Positions 28,141 to 36,447 of a DNA stretch of 64,000 bases are shown here, one piece after another. The translations under genes were made by a program, and so were the position numbers. Numbering within the stretch: position 1 is the stretch's first letter; each line of letters starts with the position of its first letter. The stretch is taken from the NCBI RefSeq assembly GCF_024205745.1, contig NZ_CP073117.1, forward strand, positions 1,426,001-1,490,000, in the 5' to 3' direction. Under the pieces are notes generated by a model. That model made no database searches, was not told the origin of the DNA, and saw nothing but the letters and a program-made list of their open reading frames with translations. Origin of the DNA: Neisseria subflava. Lineage in GTDB: Bacteria > Pseudomonadota > Gammaproteobacteria > Burkholderiales > Neisseriaceae.

Positions 28141-28205
28141 ATAATGAATCCCCTGCCCCCTTGGCACCACGGCTTTTTCAAAAACCGAATCGCGTTCGGA
28201 TAACA
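28141..28205. repeat. Duplicated fragment of the ABC ATPase 3' end
   Basis: These bases (ATAATGAATCCCCTG ... CCGAATCGCGTTCGGA) closely repeat 28450-28515, the last codons and stop region of the ABC ATPase gene, with scattered substitutions and small gaps. It carries no function of its own except that its edge supplies the DNA upstream of cadD. Confidence 0.75.
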
Positions 28206-28209
28206 GATT

Positions 28210-28449
28210 CGTATCTTTCGCTAAAGAGGCAAGCCTGCGGCTTGCTTACCCTCTCCCTAGCCATCTCCCACGGGGAGAGGGAATTGGGCTGTCGAGCCTG
28301 AACATTTTCAGGTTTACCTGACATCTGATTCCCAATTCTACGGCTCTCTGATTTTGAGAAACCTGATCCCCTTTCTCCGTGGGAGAGGGTTAGGGAGAGG
28401 GCAACGAACCGCAAGGTTCGTCAGATAATCAAATCCCCTCATCACTCAT
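28210..28449 (+). repeat. About 240-bp direct repeat, copy 2 (MITE-like)
   Basis: It begins CGTATCTTTCGCTAAAGAGG and carries the same internal palindromes as copy 1, with more drift in the centre (ATTTTCAGGTTTACCTGACA against ATTTTCAGGTTTACCTGCCA). Its right end runs into the stop codon of the ABC ATPase gene at 28442. Confidence 0.8.
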
Positions 28450-29137
28450 AATAATGAATCCCCTGAAACTCCCTTGCCACCACGGCCTCCTCAAAAGCCG
28501 AATCGCGTTCGGACAGCGGCGTGGGCAGGGTCATCACGTTTTGTACGTTCATGCCCTTAGTGGAAAGCAGCATGATTTCATGGCTCAGGCGCGCGGCTTC
28601 GAAGCGGTCGTGCGTTACCAGCATACACGCCATGCCCTGCCGCTCGATTTTTTCCACCAGCATGGCGACCAAAATATCGCGCAAATCGCGGTCCAAACCG
28701 ACGAACGGCTCGTCCAGCAAGGCAAGGTCGCAGCCGCACAGCAGCAGGCGCAAAAATGCTACCCGTTTCGCCATGCCGCCGGACAATTCGGTCGGATATT
28801 TGTTCAAATCGCCCGCAGTCAGTCCGACTTTCGCCGCCAGCGCGATGATTTCGCCTTCATCGGGTTTGTCCATAAAAATAGCGATATTCTGCATCGCGGT
28901 CAAGTTTCCCGGCAGGCGGTTTTCCTGAAACAGAAAACCCGTTTTGCGGAAAGTATTGCGTATCGTGCCCGATTTTGGCGTTTCCAAGCCCGCAATCAGC
29001 CGCAAAACCGTCGTCTTGCCGCAGCCGCTCGGCCCGAACAAGGCTTTCACTTCACCATGTTGCAAGTTCAAACTGAAATCGCGCACGATGGGGTCGCGGA
29101 GAATTTCAAAACGCACGTTTTCAAGACAGAGCATCAT
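28442..29137 (-). CDS. ABC transporter ATP-binding protein (NitT/TauT type)
   Basis: A 231-residue nucleotide-binding subunit. Walker A is GPSGCGKTT, the signature is LSGGMAKRVAFLR and Walker B is LALLDEPFVGLD, with the H-loop in VTHDRFEA. Start codons overlap the permease stop (tandem ATG at 29137 and 29134 within ATGATG), so it is translationally coupled to the permease. Similar to the SsuB/TauB group. Substrate unknown; the upstream TonB-type receptor suggests an outer-membrane-transported ligand. Its 3' end is partly duplicated near cadD. Confidence 0.9.
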   Translation of the reverse strand: MMLCLENVRFEILRDPIVRDFSLNLQHGEVKALFGPSGCGKTTVLRLIAGLETPKSGTIRNTFRKTGFLFQENRLPGNLTAMQNIAIFMDKPDEGEIIALAAKVGLTAGDLNKYPTELSGGMAKRVAFLRLLLCGCDLALLDEPFVGLDRDLRDILVAMLVEKIERQGMACMLVTHDRFEAARLSHEIMLLSTKGMNVQNVMTLPTPLSERDSAFEEAVVAREFQGIHYYE

Positions 29138-29931
29138 CTTCTCCACGGCATAAACAAAATTTCCAAAGGTTTGGTAATCAGGTATTCAAACAGCGACACA
29201 AACACGATAACCAGCACCACATAAGCCATCACCGTCGAAGTCTCCAGCATCGCCCTTGCGTCCGCAATCCGCGCGCCCACGCCTTCGCTCGCGCCCAAGA
29301 GTTCCGCCATAATCACCACCTTCACCCCCATCGCCACCGCCACGCCGATGCTGGAAATCACATAACCCGTCAGATGCGGGATATACAGATAACGGATTTT
29401 TTTCAGACGGCCTAATTTATAAGCGTCAAACAATTCCTCATGCTGCTTGTTCACGCTCGCCATCCCGACCGCCGCACTCGCAAATGTCAGCGGCGCAACC
29501 AACACAATGATGGTAAACAACACGCTCGGATTGTCGAAACCAAACCAAAACAGAGCCATCACCACCCAAATAATCGGCGGCATCGCCAACAAAATCGTAA
29601 TCACAGGCTTGAGCAACGCCATCGCCGTCTTAAAACTGCCCGCCACCAGCCCTGCCGCCAATCCCGCTACCAAAGCAACCGAAATCCCCACCACCGACCG
29701 CCACAGCGAAATCCCGATTTCGTTGTCCTGAAAATGTTTCAATAAATCAAATGACTTTTGAAACACCTCCACCGGCGCAGGCAGCATAAACTCACCGAAC
29801 ACGGCGCTGCCCCACGCCCACAACGCCACCACCACCATTGCCACGCTCAAACCGGCAAAGCCGCTCCAAAGGTAGTCGATGATGTAAAACACCGCAGGCT
29901 GCGGTTTACGGATTTTGTCGGTTTTAATCAT
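29134..29931 (-). CDS. ABC transporter permease (NitT/TauT type)
   Basis: A 265-residue BPD-type inner-membrane permease with about six helices. The cytoplasmic EAA-like loop is visible as ELFDAYKLGRLKKIRYLYIP, followed by GYVISSIGVAVAMGVKVVIMAEL. It resembles SsuC/TauC proteins. It overlaps the ATPase gene by 4 bases. The cognate binding protein is probably the frameshifted gene at 33170-34146, from which it is separated by three unrelated genes. Confidence 0.9.
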   Translation of the reverse strand: MIKTDKIRKPQPAVFYIIDYLWSGFAGLSVAMVVVALWAWGSAVFGEFMLPAPVEVFQKSFDLLKHFQDNEIGISLWRSVVGISVALVAGLAAGLVAGSFKTAMALLKPVITILLAMPPIIWVVMALFWFGFDNPSVLFTIIVLVAPLTFASAAVGMASVNKQHEELFDAYKLGRLKKIRYLYIPHLTGYVISSIGVAVAMGVKVVIMAELLGASEGVGARIADARAMLETSTVMAYVVLVIVFVSLFEYLITKPLEILFMPWRR

Positions 29932-29970
29932 GGTTTGGGTGTTGGTTGATGGGGATGGTTTGGAGATGAT

Positions 29971-30010
29971 GGGTCGTCTGAAAAATATTTGCCTATTTCT
30001 CAGACGACCT
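29971..30010. terminator. Muc-type DUS hairpin
   Basis: GGTCGTCTGA and TCAGACGACC are inverted across 18 bases. This is the AGGTCGTCTGAA dialect (one prefix base off), between the 354-aa gene and the permease gene. Confidence 0.65.
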
Positions 30011-30021
30011 ATCCGATATTT

Positions 30022-31086
30022 CTAAGACAAACTGATTCCGCGAGAGCGTTCTTGCTGTGCCTGTTGCACCAATTCCTGTTGAAATTCAGAAGATTTCTCT
30101 GATTGTCGGACTACTTCAAGTCTTTCATCTAGCTCCTTTTTAAATGCTTCAATTACGTCTTTGTTCTCTTCCCTCATCTGTAAGGCAAACGAACTGTCTG
30201 TATCATTCTTAAGTCCGTCAATCAGGTGCTTAAGCCTATCCTCCGCTGTTTGGGCTCGGCTTGCCGAAGCAGACATTGCGATATTGTCTGCTTCTGTCTG
30301 AATTCCTTGAAATGTAGGGCTTCCCATTGCCAAACCGATTTTTTGATCTGTAATATCTTGGGCATCATTGGCAACTATTTTAGAGAGCGAACGCCATTGT
30401 GCCGCATGTTTCAGCCAGTCCAATGCTTGCTTTTGGTCGTCTGCGTCAACGCGACGGACGCTGTGCTCATATCCGTAAATCGGCAGGGAATAAGGCGTAA
30501 CTGCCTGCGGTCTGGGGGAGTACTTGCCGTTTTTATCGACATCAATCGCACCGTTGGCAAAATCAGCAACGGTCAGGTATAGCGTGACGCTTGCCGCCAC
30601 CGCATCCGGTCCGTCTCCCTGAGTCTTGGCAAGATCCCGCCATATTCTTTCCTGCGTCGCTTTACCGTGTCCGTATTTACCCAGCAGGCGCATAGGCTCT
30701 TCAAGTGTCCAGTTCTTCAAGCTCAATTTGTGCTTAATGAACGCTTTCTCATGGAAATCGCGGATTTTTTCAAATTTAACATCGGTATCGGTTTGACCCG
30801 TTTTGCTCATTTGAACTGTTAATGCATCAAGATACCCCTTAGCCATATCGACACGGATTTCATTCAGCTTACTTTCACTGAATTTCCGTCCCGAGGTTTC
30901 CTCCATAAACAGAATGGCGGCTTCGCCCGTTACAGTATCGCCTTTGGCAACGCCTTTTGCCCAACCCGCATAGTCGTAACCCTTGGACAAAAGTTCTTCG
31001 TAAACACGGATAGCACCTTGTACGCCTTGCGTTTTAATCATATTCTGATAGCGCTCAATATCGTTTAATCTAATGGTTGCAGGCAT
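30022..31086 (-). CDS. Unrecognised 354-residue soluble protein
   Basis: A full-length frame with a good Shine-Dalgarno (AAAGGAATTG) before ATG 31086; a TTG two codons upstream is less likely. The protein starts MPATIRLNDIERYQN and has no signal peptide or membrane helix. It is mostly helical, with a long charged helical C-terminus (about 260-345, rich in Glu, Lys and Gln). I recognise no domain. It is the third gene of an islet after two paralogous lipoproteins and may be an effector, an inhibitor or a structural partner; the duplicated lipoproteins make an effector-immunity pair one possibility. Confidence 0.65.
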   Translation of the reverse strand: MPATIRLNDIERYQNMIKTQGVQGAIRVYEELLSKGYDYAGWAKGVAKGDTVTGEAAILFMEETSGRKFSESKLNEIRVDMAKGYLDALTVQMSKTGQTDTDVKFEKIRDFHEKAFIKHKLSLKNWTLEEPMRLLGKYGHGKATQERIWRDLAKTQGDGPDAVAASVTLYLTVADFANGAIDVDKNGKYSPRPQAVTPYSLPIYGYEHSVRRVDADDQKQALDWLKHAAQWRSLSKIVANDAQDITDQKIGLAMGSPTFQGIQTEADNIAMSASASRAQTAEDRLKHLIDGLKNDTDSSFALQMREENKDVIEAFKKELDERLEVVRQSEKSSEFQQELVQQAQQERSRGISLS

Positions 31087-31116
31087 TTTCAATTCCTTTC
31101 TTTTCTATTGTAAAAG

Positions 31117-31947
31117 TTAAAGTTTACGTTCTGGATGCTTGGCATTATCCTTAAATTCTTCCAATATTTTTTTGGACTGACTTTCGATTTTCCTCCAGTC
31201 TTTCAAATAAAACCTGCTGTATGAGGCATCAAATGTGATATACGGATTATTGCCTGACAGAAAATTGTGGCTGCATGGAGGATTAATTGACTCATTTTTG
31301 TTGTTATCGAAACAGGAAATATAAGTTGTTACGTTCCCATTCTTATCCCTGCCTATAAAAAGCGTATCAGTTGTTTTTGTATTGGTGTCGGGTTCAAGTT
31401 GTTTATATACCTCCAATCCGTATAGTTTTTCACCCGTAGACTTAAAACTATATTCTGGAAGAGTAGGTTTATACCTTAAATCCCTCTCCAGTTTCTTGGT
31501 CAAAAAGTCCAATGACCAAGGCGTTTTATCCGCATGATAGCTGAACTCCACCCAAGGGTTTTCCGGATAATCCATGGCATCATAATAATCAAATCCCGTC
31601 TGATTTCGCAAATCGAAAATCTCGTCCGTTTTCAGGTTCCATATAACTAAAAATCCGGTTAGAGGGGATTCTAAGGTTCGAGGTGGAGGATTATAGGTTT
31701 CCCATTCCTTCGACAAACCACTCGGCGTGTCTTCGTAACTGACAACAGGGCCGGGAGTAATATATGAAGAAAAACGGATGGGGATACCGCCGAAATTGCC
31801 GACCGTATCATGATGCGGATAGGGATAACGACTCTCTTTTTGATCAAATACAGCCTGTGCATCGTTTTTTTGCGGCGGATTGCAAGCGATTAAAAACGGC
31901 AACAGGCAGAAGGCGGCATATAATTTTTTTACGGTAAAATATTTCAT
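31117..31947 (-). CDS. Lipoprotein, paralogue 2 of a tandem pair
   Basis: A 276-residue predicted lipoprotein: signal MKYFTVKKLYAAFCLLPFLI and lipobox FLIAC with lipidated Cys22. The C-terminal two thirds is nearly identical to the neighbouring paralogue (YGLEVYKQLEPDTNTKTTDT, FIGRDKNGNVTTYISCFDNN and the closing AKHPERKL), while the region about 25-140 has diverged. This pattern suggests a recent tandem duplication with variation in the N-terminal half. I know no function; tandem lipoprotein copies beside an unknown protein are common among toxin-immunity genes. Confidence 0.75.
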   Translation of the reverse strand: MKYFTVKKLYAAFCLLPFLIACNPPQKNDAQAVFDQKESRYPYPHHDTVGNFGGIPIRFSSYITPGPVVSYEDTPSGLSKEWETYNPPPRTLESPLTGFLVIWNLKTDEIFDLRNQTGFDYYDAMDYPENPWVEFSYHADKTPWSLDFLTKKLERDLRYKPTLPEYSFKSTGEKLYGLEVYKQLEPDTNTKTTDTLFIGRDKNGNVTTYISCFDNNKNESINPPCSHNFLSGNNPYITFDASYSRFYLKDWRKIESQSKKILEEFKDNAKHPERKL

Positions 31948-31976
31948 CAACTATTCCTTATTATCTGCTGTAAAAG

Positions 31977-32789
31977 TTAAAGTTTACGTTCTGAGTGCTT
32001 GGCATTATCCTTAAATTCCTCCAATATTTCTTTAGATTTATGTTCGATTTTTCTCCAGTCTTTCAAATAGAACCTGCTGTATGAGGCAGTAAACTTGATA
32101 TACGGATTACTGCCTGATAGAAAATCATGACTACAGGGCGGATTAATCGCCTCATTTTTATTATTATCGAAGCAGGAAATATAAGTTGTTACGTTCCCGT
32201 CCTTATCCCTGCCGATAAAAAGCGTATCAGTCGTTTTCGTATTGGTGTCAGGTTCAAGCTGTTTGTACACCTCCAATCCATACAGTTCTTCTCCTGTTGA
32301 CTTAAAGCTATGCTCGGGAAGATTGGGTTTATACTGCAACTTTATTTTCAGCATCTCATCCAAAAAATCTGACGAAGGTATTTTACCTGCCCTAAATGCG
32401 AAATCTATCCAAGGGTTTTCCGGCTTCGCTGCACTGTCGGAGTAGTCGTACATCGTCTGATTACGTAAATCGTAAAGTTCGTTCGTTTTTATATTCCATC
32501 CGATCGAAAATACACGAAGAGGAGATTTCAATGTACGGGTGGGAGGATTATAAGTTTCCCATTCTTTTGAAAGACCATGTGGAGTATCTTCATATTCAGG
32601 AAACGATAAGAAAATATAGCTAGACATACGCAACGGTATCCCGGCCAAACTGCCTACTGCATCATCCGCCGTAAACCGCTCTTTCGGCAGTTTCTCTTGG
32701 GCATTAGCCTGCAACTGCGGATTACAGGCTGCAAGGAAGGGTAACAAGCATAAGGTTGCATATGCTTTTTTTGCGGTAAAATATTTCAT
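31977..32789 (-). CDS. Lipoprotein, paralogue 1 of a tandem pair
   Basis: A 270-residue predicted lipoprotein with lipobox FLAAC and Cys22. It shares with the downstream copy the segments LSKEWETYNPP, LRNQT, EYSFKSTGE-like (EHSFKSTGE) and the C-terminal FYLKDWRKIE. Both genes have the same AAGGAATAGTTG leader before ATG. The 29 bases between the paralogues suggest one transcript with the 354-aa gene. Confidence 0.75.
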   Translation of the reverse strand: MKYFTAKKAYATLCLLPFLAACNPQLQANAQEKLPKERFTADDAVGSLAGIPLRMSSYIFLSFPEYEDTPHGLSKEWETYNPPTRTLKSPLRVFSIGWNIKTNELYDLRNQTMYDYSDSAAKPENPWIDFAFRAGKIPSSDFLDEMLKIKLQYKPNLPEHSFKSTGEELYGLEVYKQLEPDTNTKTTDTLFIGRDKDGNVTTYISCFDNNKNEAINPPCSHDFLSGSNPYIKFTASYSRFYLKDWRKIEHKSKEILEEFKDNAKHSERKL

Positions 32790-32968
32790 CAACTATTCCT
32801 TATCATCTGCTGTAAAAGTCGAAGTTTTATAGCCTAAATTATAATCAGAAAATTTGGGGTTTATTTACAAAAATTGTAGTAAACGTAAGTTGGGTTATGT
32901 CCTGACATTTCAGGTAATTCAACGGTTTCTAGTTTTGGCAACCCAATCCGCTGTTACCACCTATCGTC

Positions 32969-32988
32969 ATTCCCGCGTAGGCGGGAAT
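32969..32988. repeat. dRS3 repeat
   Basis: ATTCCCGCGTAGGCGGGAAT fits the Neisseria dRS3 form ATTCCC-N8-GGGAAT, a 20-base inverted repeat and common component of neisserial intergenic mosaic elements and a phage integration target. Confidence 0.9.
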
Positions 32989-33043
32989 CCAGAGTTTTGA
33001 CGTTGCTACAATTTTAAAACATTCCTGCAATATCAAGGACTGG

Positions 33044-33063
33044 ATTCCCGCCTATGCGGGAAT
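33044..33063. repeat. dRS3 repeat
   Basis: ATTCCCGCCTATGCGGGAAT, second dRS3 copy, 55 bases from the first; the pair brackets a short repeat-sequence spacer as in a NIME. Confidence 0.9.
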
Positions 33064-33169
33064 GACGGCTTTTTGTGTACTGTTCTAATTATTATCTGAC
33101 AAGCCATCTGAAAATGACAAATCAGATATTTATGGCTATTCCACTATTTTCAGACGACCTCTTCTCCTT

Positions 33170-34146
33170 TTAAGCCAAGAAGAACCCGTTATCCGGCAGC
33201 TTGCCTCCTAAGAGTTTCGGGTTGAACTGCATCAGGATTTCGTAAAACTTCAAAATCTCGTTCTTCACTTCGCTGCCTTTGGTTACCGTCAGCCGTGCGC
33301 CGTCCAAGCCCATGACTAGGGCGGGTTCGGGGCGGGGAGGTAGTTTTTGCCGATTTTCGCCGCGCTTTGGCGGTTGGCAAGTATCCAGTTGAGCGCGTTT
33401 TTCAAATCCTGATGGAAGATGTCGAACTGCGCCTTGTGTGTGTGGAAATATTCTTCGTTGGCGATGATGCCTGCCATCGGAATCAGCGGTTTGGTATCAA
33501 ACGCCTGTCCCCATGCTTTTACCAAGTCAAAACCGCGCACGACGTTTACGCCCATGGTTTTGCCTTTGAGCATGCTGGCGGTTGCCATCGGTTCGGGCAG
33601 GATGGCGGCGTGGTAGTCTTTGCTTAAAAACAGTCCGACTGCTTCGGGTGGCGTGGCGGTGTAGGTGATGCCGACTTTGTGTGTGTCGATTTTCAGTTTT
33701 TTCAACAAGGCTTGCAGCACGATGTCGGGCATGTCGTTTTTAAACGGCACGAGGATTTTTTTGCCGACCAAATCCTGCGGCGAGGCAATCGTGCTGTCTT
33801 TGCACATCAGCTGCGTGATGCCGTTGGTCAAAATATTGACCATGCCGACTTTCTGACCTTGGTTGCGCAGGTTTACGCCGACATTGCTCGGACTCATCAT
33901 CACTTTAAATTGTCCGCTCGCTACGCCCGCGCGCAGTTGGTCGGGCGAGCGCCAGATTTTCAGCGACACATCCGCCTGCTTCGCCAGCTTGCCTTGCAAC
34001 GCCGCTACGGCAATGGTAACGCTGGGCATTGCCGGTGCGCCGTACACGGTAAATTGTTCTTTACCGGCAGCCAACAGCGAAGGCGAAACGCCTGCTGCTG
34101 CCAGCGCGGCGGTCATTTTTAAGAAATCACGTCTTTTCATATCCAT
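33170..34146 (-). pseudogene. ABC transporter substrate-binding protein (NitT/TauT-like), frameshifted near the C-terminus
   Basis: A periplasmic binding protein with a Tat-type signal (MKRRDFLKMTAALAAAG). Residues about 30-270 form the SsuA/TauA-like fold (SVTIAVAALQGKLAKQADV, LVGKKILVPFKNDMPDI). The continuous frame stops at TAG near 33316 after YLPAPNPP. Adding one base in the G-run around 33329-33332 (plus strand) restores the frame: EPALVMGLDGARLT, KNEILKFYEILMQFNP and GFFLA, then TAA at 33170-33172, for about 325 residues. AGGAG precedes the start. It belongs with the permease and ATPase at 28442-29931 and follows the TonB-type receptor by 57 bases. Confidence 0.85.
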
Positions 34147-34203
34147 TTTTTATCTCCTAATTCTTAATAAGCCAGTGTAGGCATTCTTTCAGACGGCCTG
34201 GTT

Positions 34204-36123
34204 TTAAAAAGCCGCATGCAAACTCAACCAATATGTCCTGCCCGGTGCATACACTACACTGGGCGACAAGGCGAGGACGTGGTCGCCGCTGATGTGTTCG
34301 GCGTATTTTTTGTTGAACACGTTGTTCACACCCAGGCGCAAGCCGTATTTGTCTTTGATGTTTACGCCGGCGTACACGTCGGCAACGGTAAAGCCTTTGG
34401 CAGCTTCACGTTTGTCTATGCCCAGACCGCTTGCCGCGTCAAAATCGCCGCGCGTTTGTTTGGCGACAAAGCGTGCTGCCGCGCCGATGTTGTAGCTGCC
34501 GTGGGCAAAGTAGTTTTTGTAGTCGGCTTGGACGGCGGCTTCAAACGGACGGATTTGATAGAGCGGTCTGCCGTCGGTTTCGTTGTGTCCGTAGTTGTAG
34601 GTGGCTTTGATGCCTGCCGCCCAATGCGGATTGAAGTTGTAACGCGCGTAGGCCTGCGCGGTAAACAATCGTGCGTCCACGTTGCGTGTGATGATGCCGC
34701 CGCCTTTGGAAGCCGTGCCGCTTTGTCCGTGTGCGCGGTCAAAAATAATCAGGTCTTTGACTTTGTCCGCCACAAGTGTGCCGCCCACGTTCCAGCCTGC
34801 GCCTGCCAACGAGTTCATGTAGCCGTTGTAGTAGTCGTTGCGGCTGTCGGCGGTGAGCTTGATGCGGTTGTGTTTTTCGGTTTTCAGCAGGGGGTTGCCT
34901 GCGATGGCGGCGGCTGGATTTTGGTTCATCAACGCGCCGTTCATGCGGTTTTGCACGATGGCGGCAAGCGAGTTGAAGCGTTCGGTGTTGTCGCCGATTC
35001 GTTCTAAGTGAGCAAGGAAGACGCTGTATTTTTGCGTTTCAGACGGCGTGAAATCGTATTTGAGTTCGCCTGAAAAGGCATGGCGGCGCACTTTGCCGTC
35101 GAAGTCGTAGCCGTAATGGGTTTTCCAGATTTGTTGTGATGAGGCGAAGGCGAGATTACGGTTCATCGGGTGGGCGGGTTGCGCTGTATTTTTGCGAACG
35201 TCCGCTTCGTTGATTTCGTAGCTTAAGCCCAAGCTCAGTTTGTGTTGGTCGTCAAACTTGTAAGACAGGGTATCGGCAATGCGCCAGCGGTCGATGTGCA
35301 CATCGGCGAAACGGTAGCCGTTGAGGAAATCGCGCATGGGAGTGTGGGCGTTACGCTCGCCGTTTTGGCTGTCATTGCGGTAGCTGACGGCGGCCGTGTT
35401 GTGGAATTTGCCGAAGTCCGCATCGTGTTTGAGCGAGAAGTCGTACACTTTGCGGTCAAGCTCTACGAACACTTGCTGCGGTGTGTTGTTTTGGCGCAGG
35501 GAGTAATTGTCGGCATGGCGTTTGAGTTTGATGACGCCTGCTTCCGCGCTGACCGTATTGCTCAAATCGGCATTGCCCCAACGAGCGTTGAGTTTGGCGA
35601 TGTGGCGTTCGGTATCCAATGCGTCGTTGACGAACTGCGGCTGGCGGTCGTTATTGATGTCGTCGTGTAGGTAGGTGAGGCGGTATTCCTGATTTTCAGA
35701 CGGCACGAAACCGAGTACCAAAGCTTGATTAAAACGGCTGTATTTCCAATCGGTCTGATTACCGTCGCCGTCTTTATAGCCGTTGGCCTTGGTGTGATTG
35801 AGGTTGGCCACGCCGTACACCTTTGCCCCGCGCGCTTGCGCGGTAATAGAATTGTAAAAGCTTTTGCCGTAAAAGCCACTGTTTGCCTTCAGCGGACGGA
35901 AGGCTTGGTCTATGTTTTCGGTAACAAAGTAATGATCGCTGCGGTCGGTGCGGTCGAACTGGTTTTCGGGGAAATAGCCTTGCGCGGCGGTCGGTGCAAT
36001 CGGTTTGGGCGGGGAGAAGGTTTTGACAGGCTGGATTTCATCCGGGTCTGCCAAGGTTTCGGCAAAGCCGTTTGCAGCGGCAAAGCTGCTCATTAACAAG
36101 CAAATCAAATGGTTTTGTTTCAT
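34204..36123 (-). CDS. TonB-dependent-receptor-type outer-membrane barrel lacking an evident plug
   Basis: A 639-residue protein with signal peptide MKQNHLICLLMSSFAAANGFA. The segment about 20-75 is proline-rich and may hold a TonB box (EIQPVKTF). From about residue 75 it is all beta-barrel strands, with internal extracellular loops and the typical TonB-receptor end NVFNKKYAEHIS ... GRTYWLSLHAAF (terminal Phe). It resembles TonB-dependent copper receptors in the barrel part. The usual plug motifs (IRG, EVLKGPSSxLYG) are not seen, and the N-terminus is too short to hold a plug. A Fur-like box lies upstream. Ligand unknown. Confidence 0.75.
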   Translation of the reverse strand: MKQNHLICLLMSSFAAANGFAETLADPDEIQPVKTFSPPKPIAPTAAQGYFPENQFDRTDRSDHYFVTENIDQAFRPLKANSGFYGKSFYNSITAQARGAKVYGVANLNHTKANGYKDGDGNQTDWKYSRFNQALVLGFVPSENQEYRLTYLHDDINNDRQPQFVNDALDTERHIAKLNARWGNADLSNTVSAEAGVIKLKRHADNYSLRQNNTPQQVFVELDRKVYDFSLKHDADFGKFHNTAAVSYRNDSQNGERNAHTPMRDFLNGYRFADVHIDRWRIADTLSYKFDDQHKLSLGLSYEINEADVRKNTAQPAHPMNRNLAFASSQQIWKTHYGYDFDGKVRRHAFSGELKYDFTPSETQKYSVFLAHLERIGDNTERFNSLAAIVQNRMNGALMNQNPAAAIAGNPLLKTEKHNRIKLTADSRNDYYNGYMNSLAGAGWNVGGTLVADKVKDLIIFDRAHGQSGTASKGGGIITRNVDARLFTAQAYARYNFNPHWAAGIKATYNYGHNETDGRPLYQIRPFEAAVQADYKNYFAHGSYNIGAAARFVAKQTRGDFDAASGLGIDKREAAKGFTVADVYAGVNIKDKYGLRLGVNNVFNKKYAEHISGDHVLALSPSVVYAPGRTYWLSLHAAF

Positions 36124-36135
36124 GGCTTATATCCT

Positions 36136-36154
36136 GATAATCATTTTTATTTAT
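36136..36154. promoter_or_regulatory. Candidate Fur box upstream of the TonB-type receptor
   Basis: GATAATCATTTTTATTTAT; read on the minus strand it matches the GATAATGATAATCATTATC consensus at 13 of 19 positions by my count. It lies 13-31 bases before the receptor start. Confidence 0.45.
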
Positions 36155-36347
36155 TATGCTCTTAGAGAGAGGCAAAGTAAAGAAATGATAAAGTGTCTGA
36201 AGCCGACAAAACTTTATTGTCGGTAAGGAAAGCTTTAGCCTTGAACACAAGCCGATACGGGCTAAAAACTTTTAGAAGAGAAGAGTGTTAGCGAGGTTTG
36301 TATCTGGGTTTTATTTTGCGTTTGTGTTTTCCGTTTATAGAGCAGCA

Positions 36348-36387
36348 TAGGCCGTCTGAAAAAATATCTCTCTTTTCAGACGGCCTA
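36348..36387. terminator. Perfect DUS hairpin upstream of fumC
   Basis: TAGGCCGTCTGAAAA and TTTTCAGACGGCCTA form an uninterrupted 15-base stem over a 10-base loop. Confidence 0.75.
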
Positions 36388-36401
36388 TTGCTGGTTATAA
36401 T

Positions 36402-36420
36402 AATTTTACGAATCATTATT
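36402..36420. promoter_or_regulatory. Candidate Fur half-site upstream of fumC
   Basis: The half AATCATTAT matches the Fur consensus, and the full 19 bases match at 12 of 19 positions. It lies 28 bases before the start of fumC, an iron-independent fumarase often under Fur control in other bacteria. Confidence 0.35.
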
Positions 36421-36447
36421 ATTTATATTTAAATATAGGAGAAACGC

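Larger units (their letters stand above)
32790..33169. other. Intergenic region with dRS3 repeats
   Basis: 380 bases between the ABC binding-protein gene and the lipoprotein pair. It holds two dRS3 repeats (32969-32988 and 33044-33063) and one muc-type DUS (TTCAGACGACCT, 33149-33160). I see no ORF. It marks the left boundary of the lipoprotein islet insertion. Confidence 0.6.
36124..36447. promoter_or_regulatory. Divergent control region of the receptor and fumC
   Basis: 324 bases without a gene: a Fur-like site next to each gene (36136-36154 and 36402-36420) and a perfect DUS hairpin (36348-36387) that insulates fumC. Confidence 0.55.

Noticed and set aside
34216-35007. 263-codon frame opposite the TonB-type receptor
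   Set aside because: Antisense shadow; valine- and alanine-rich reading typical of reversed coding sequence.
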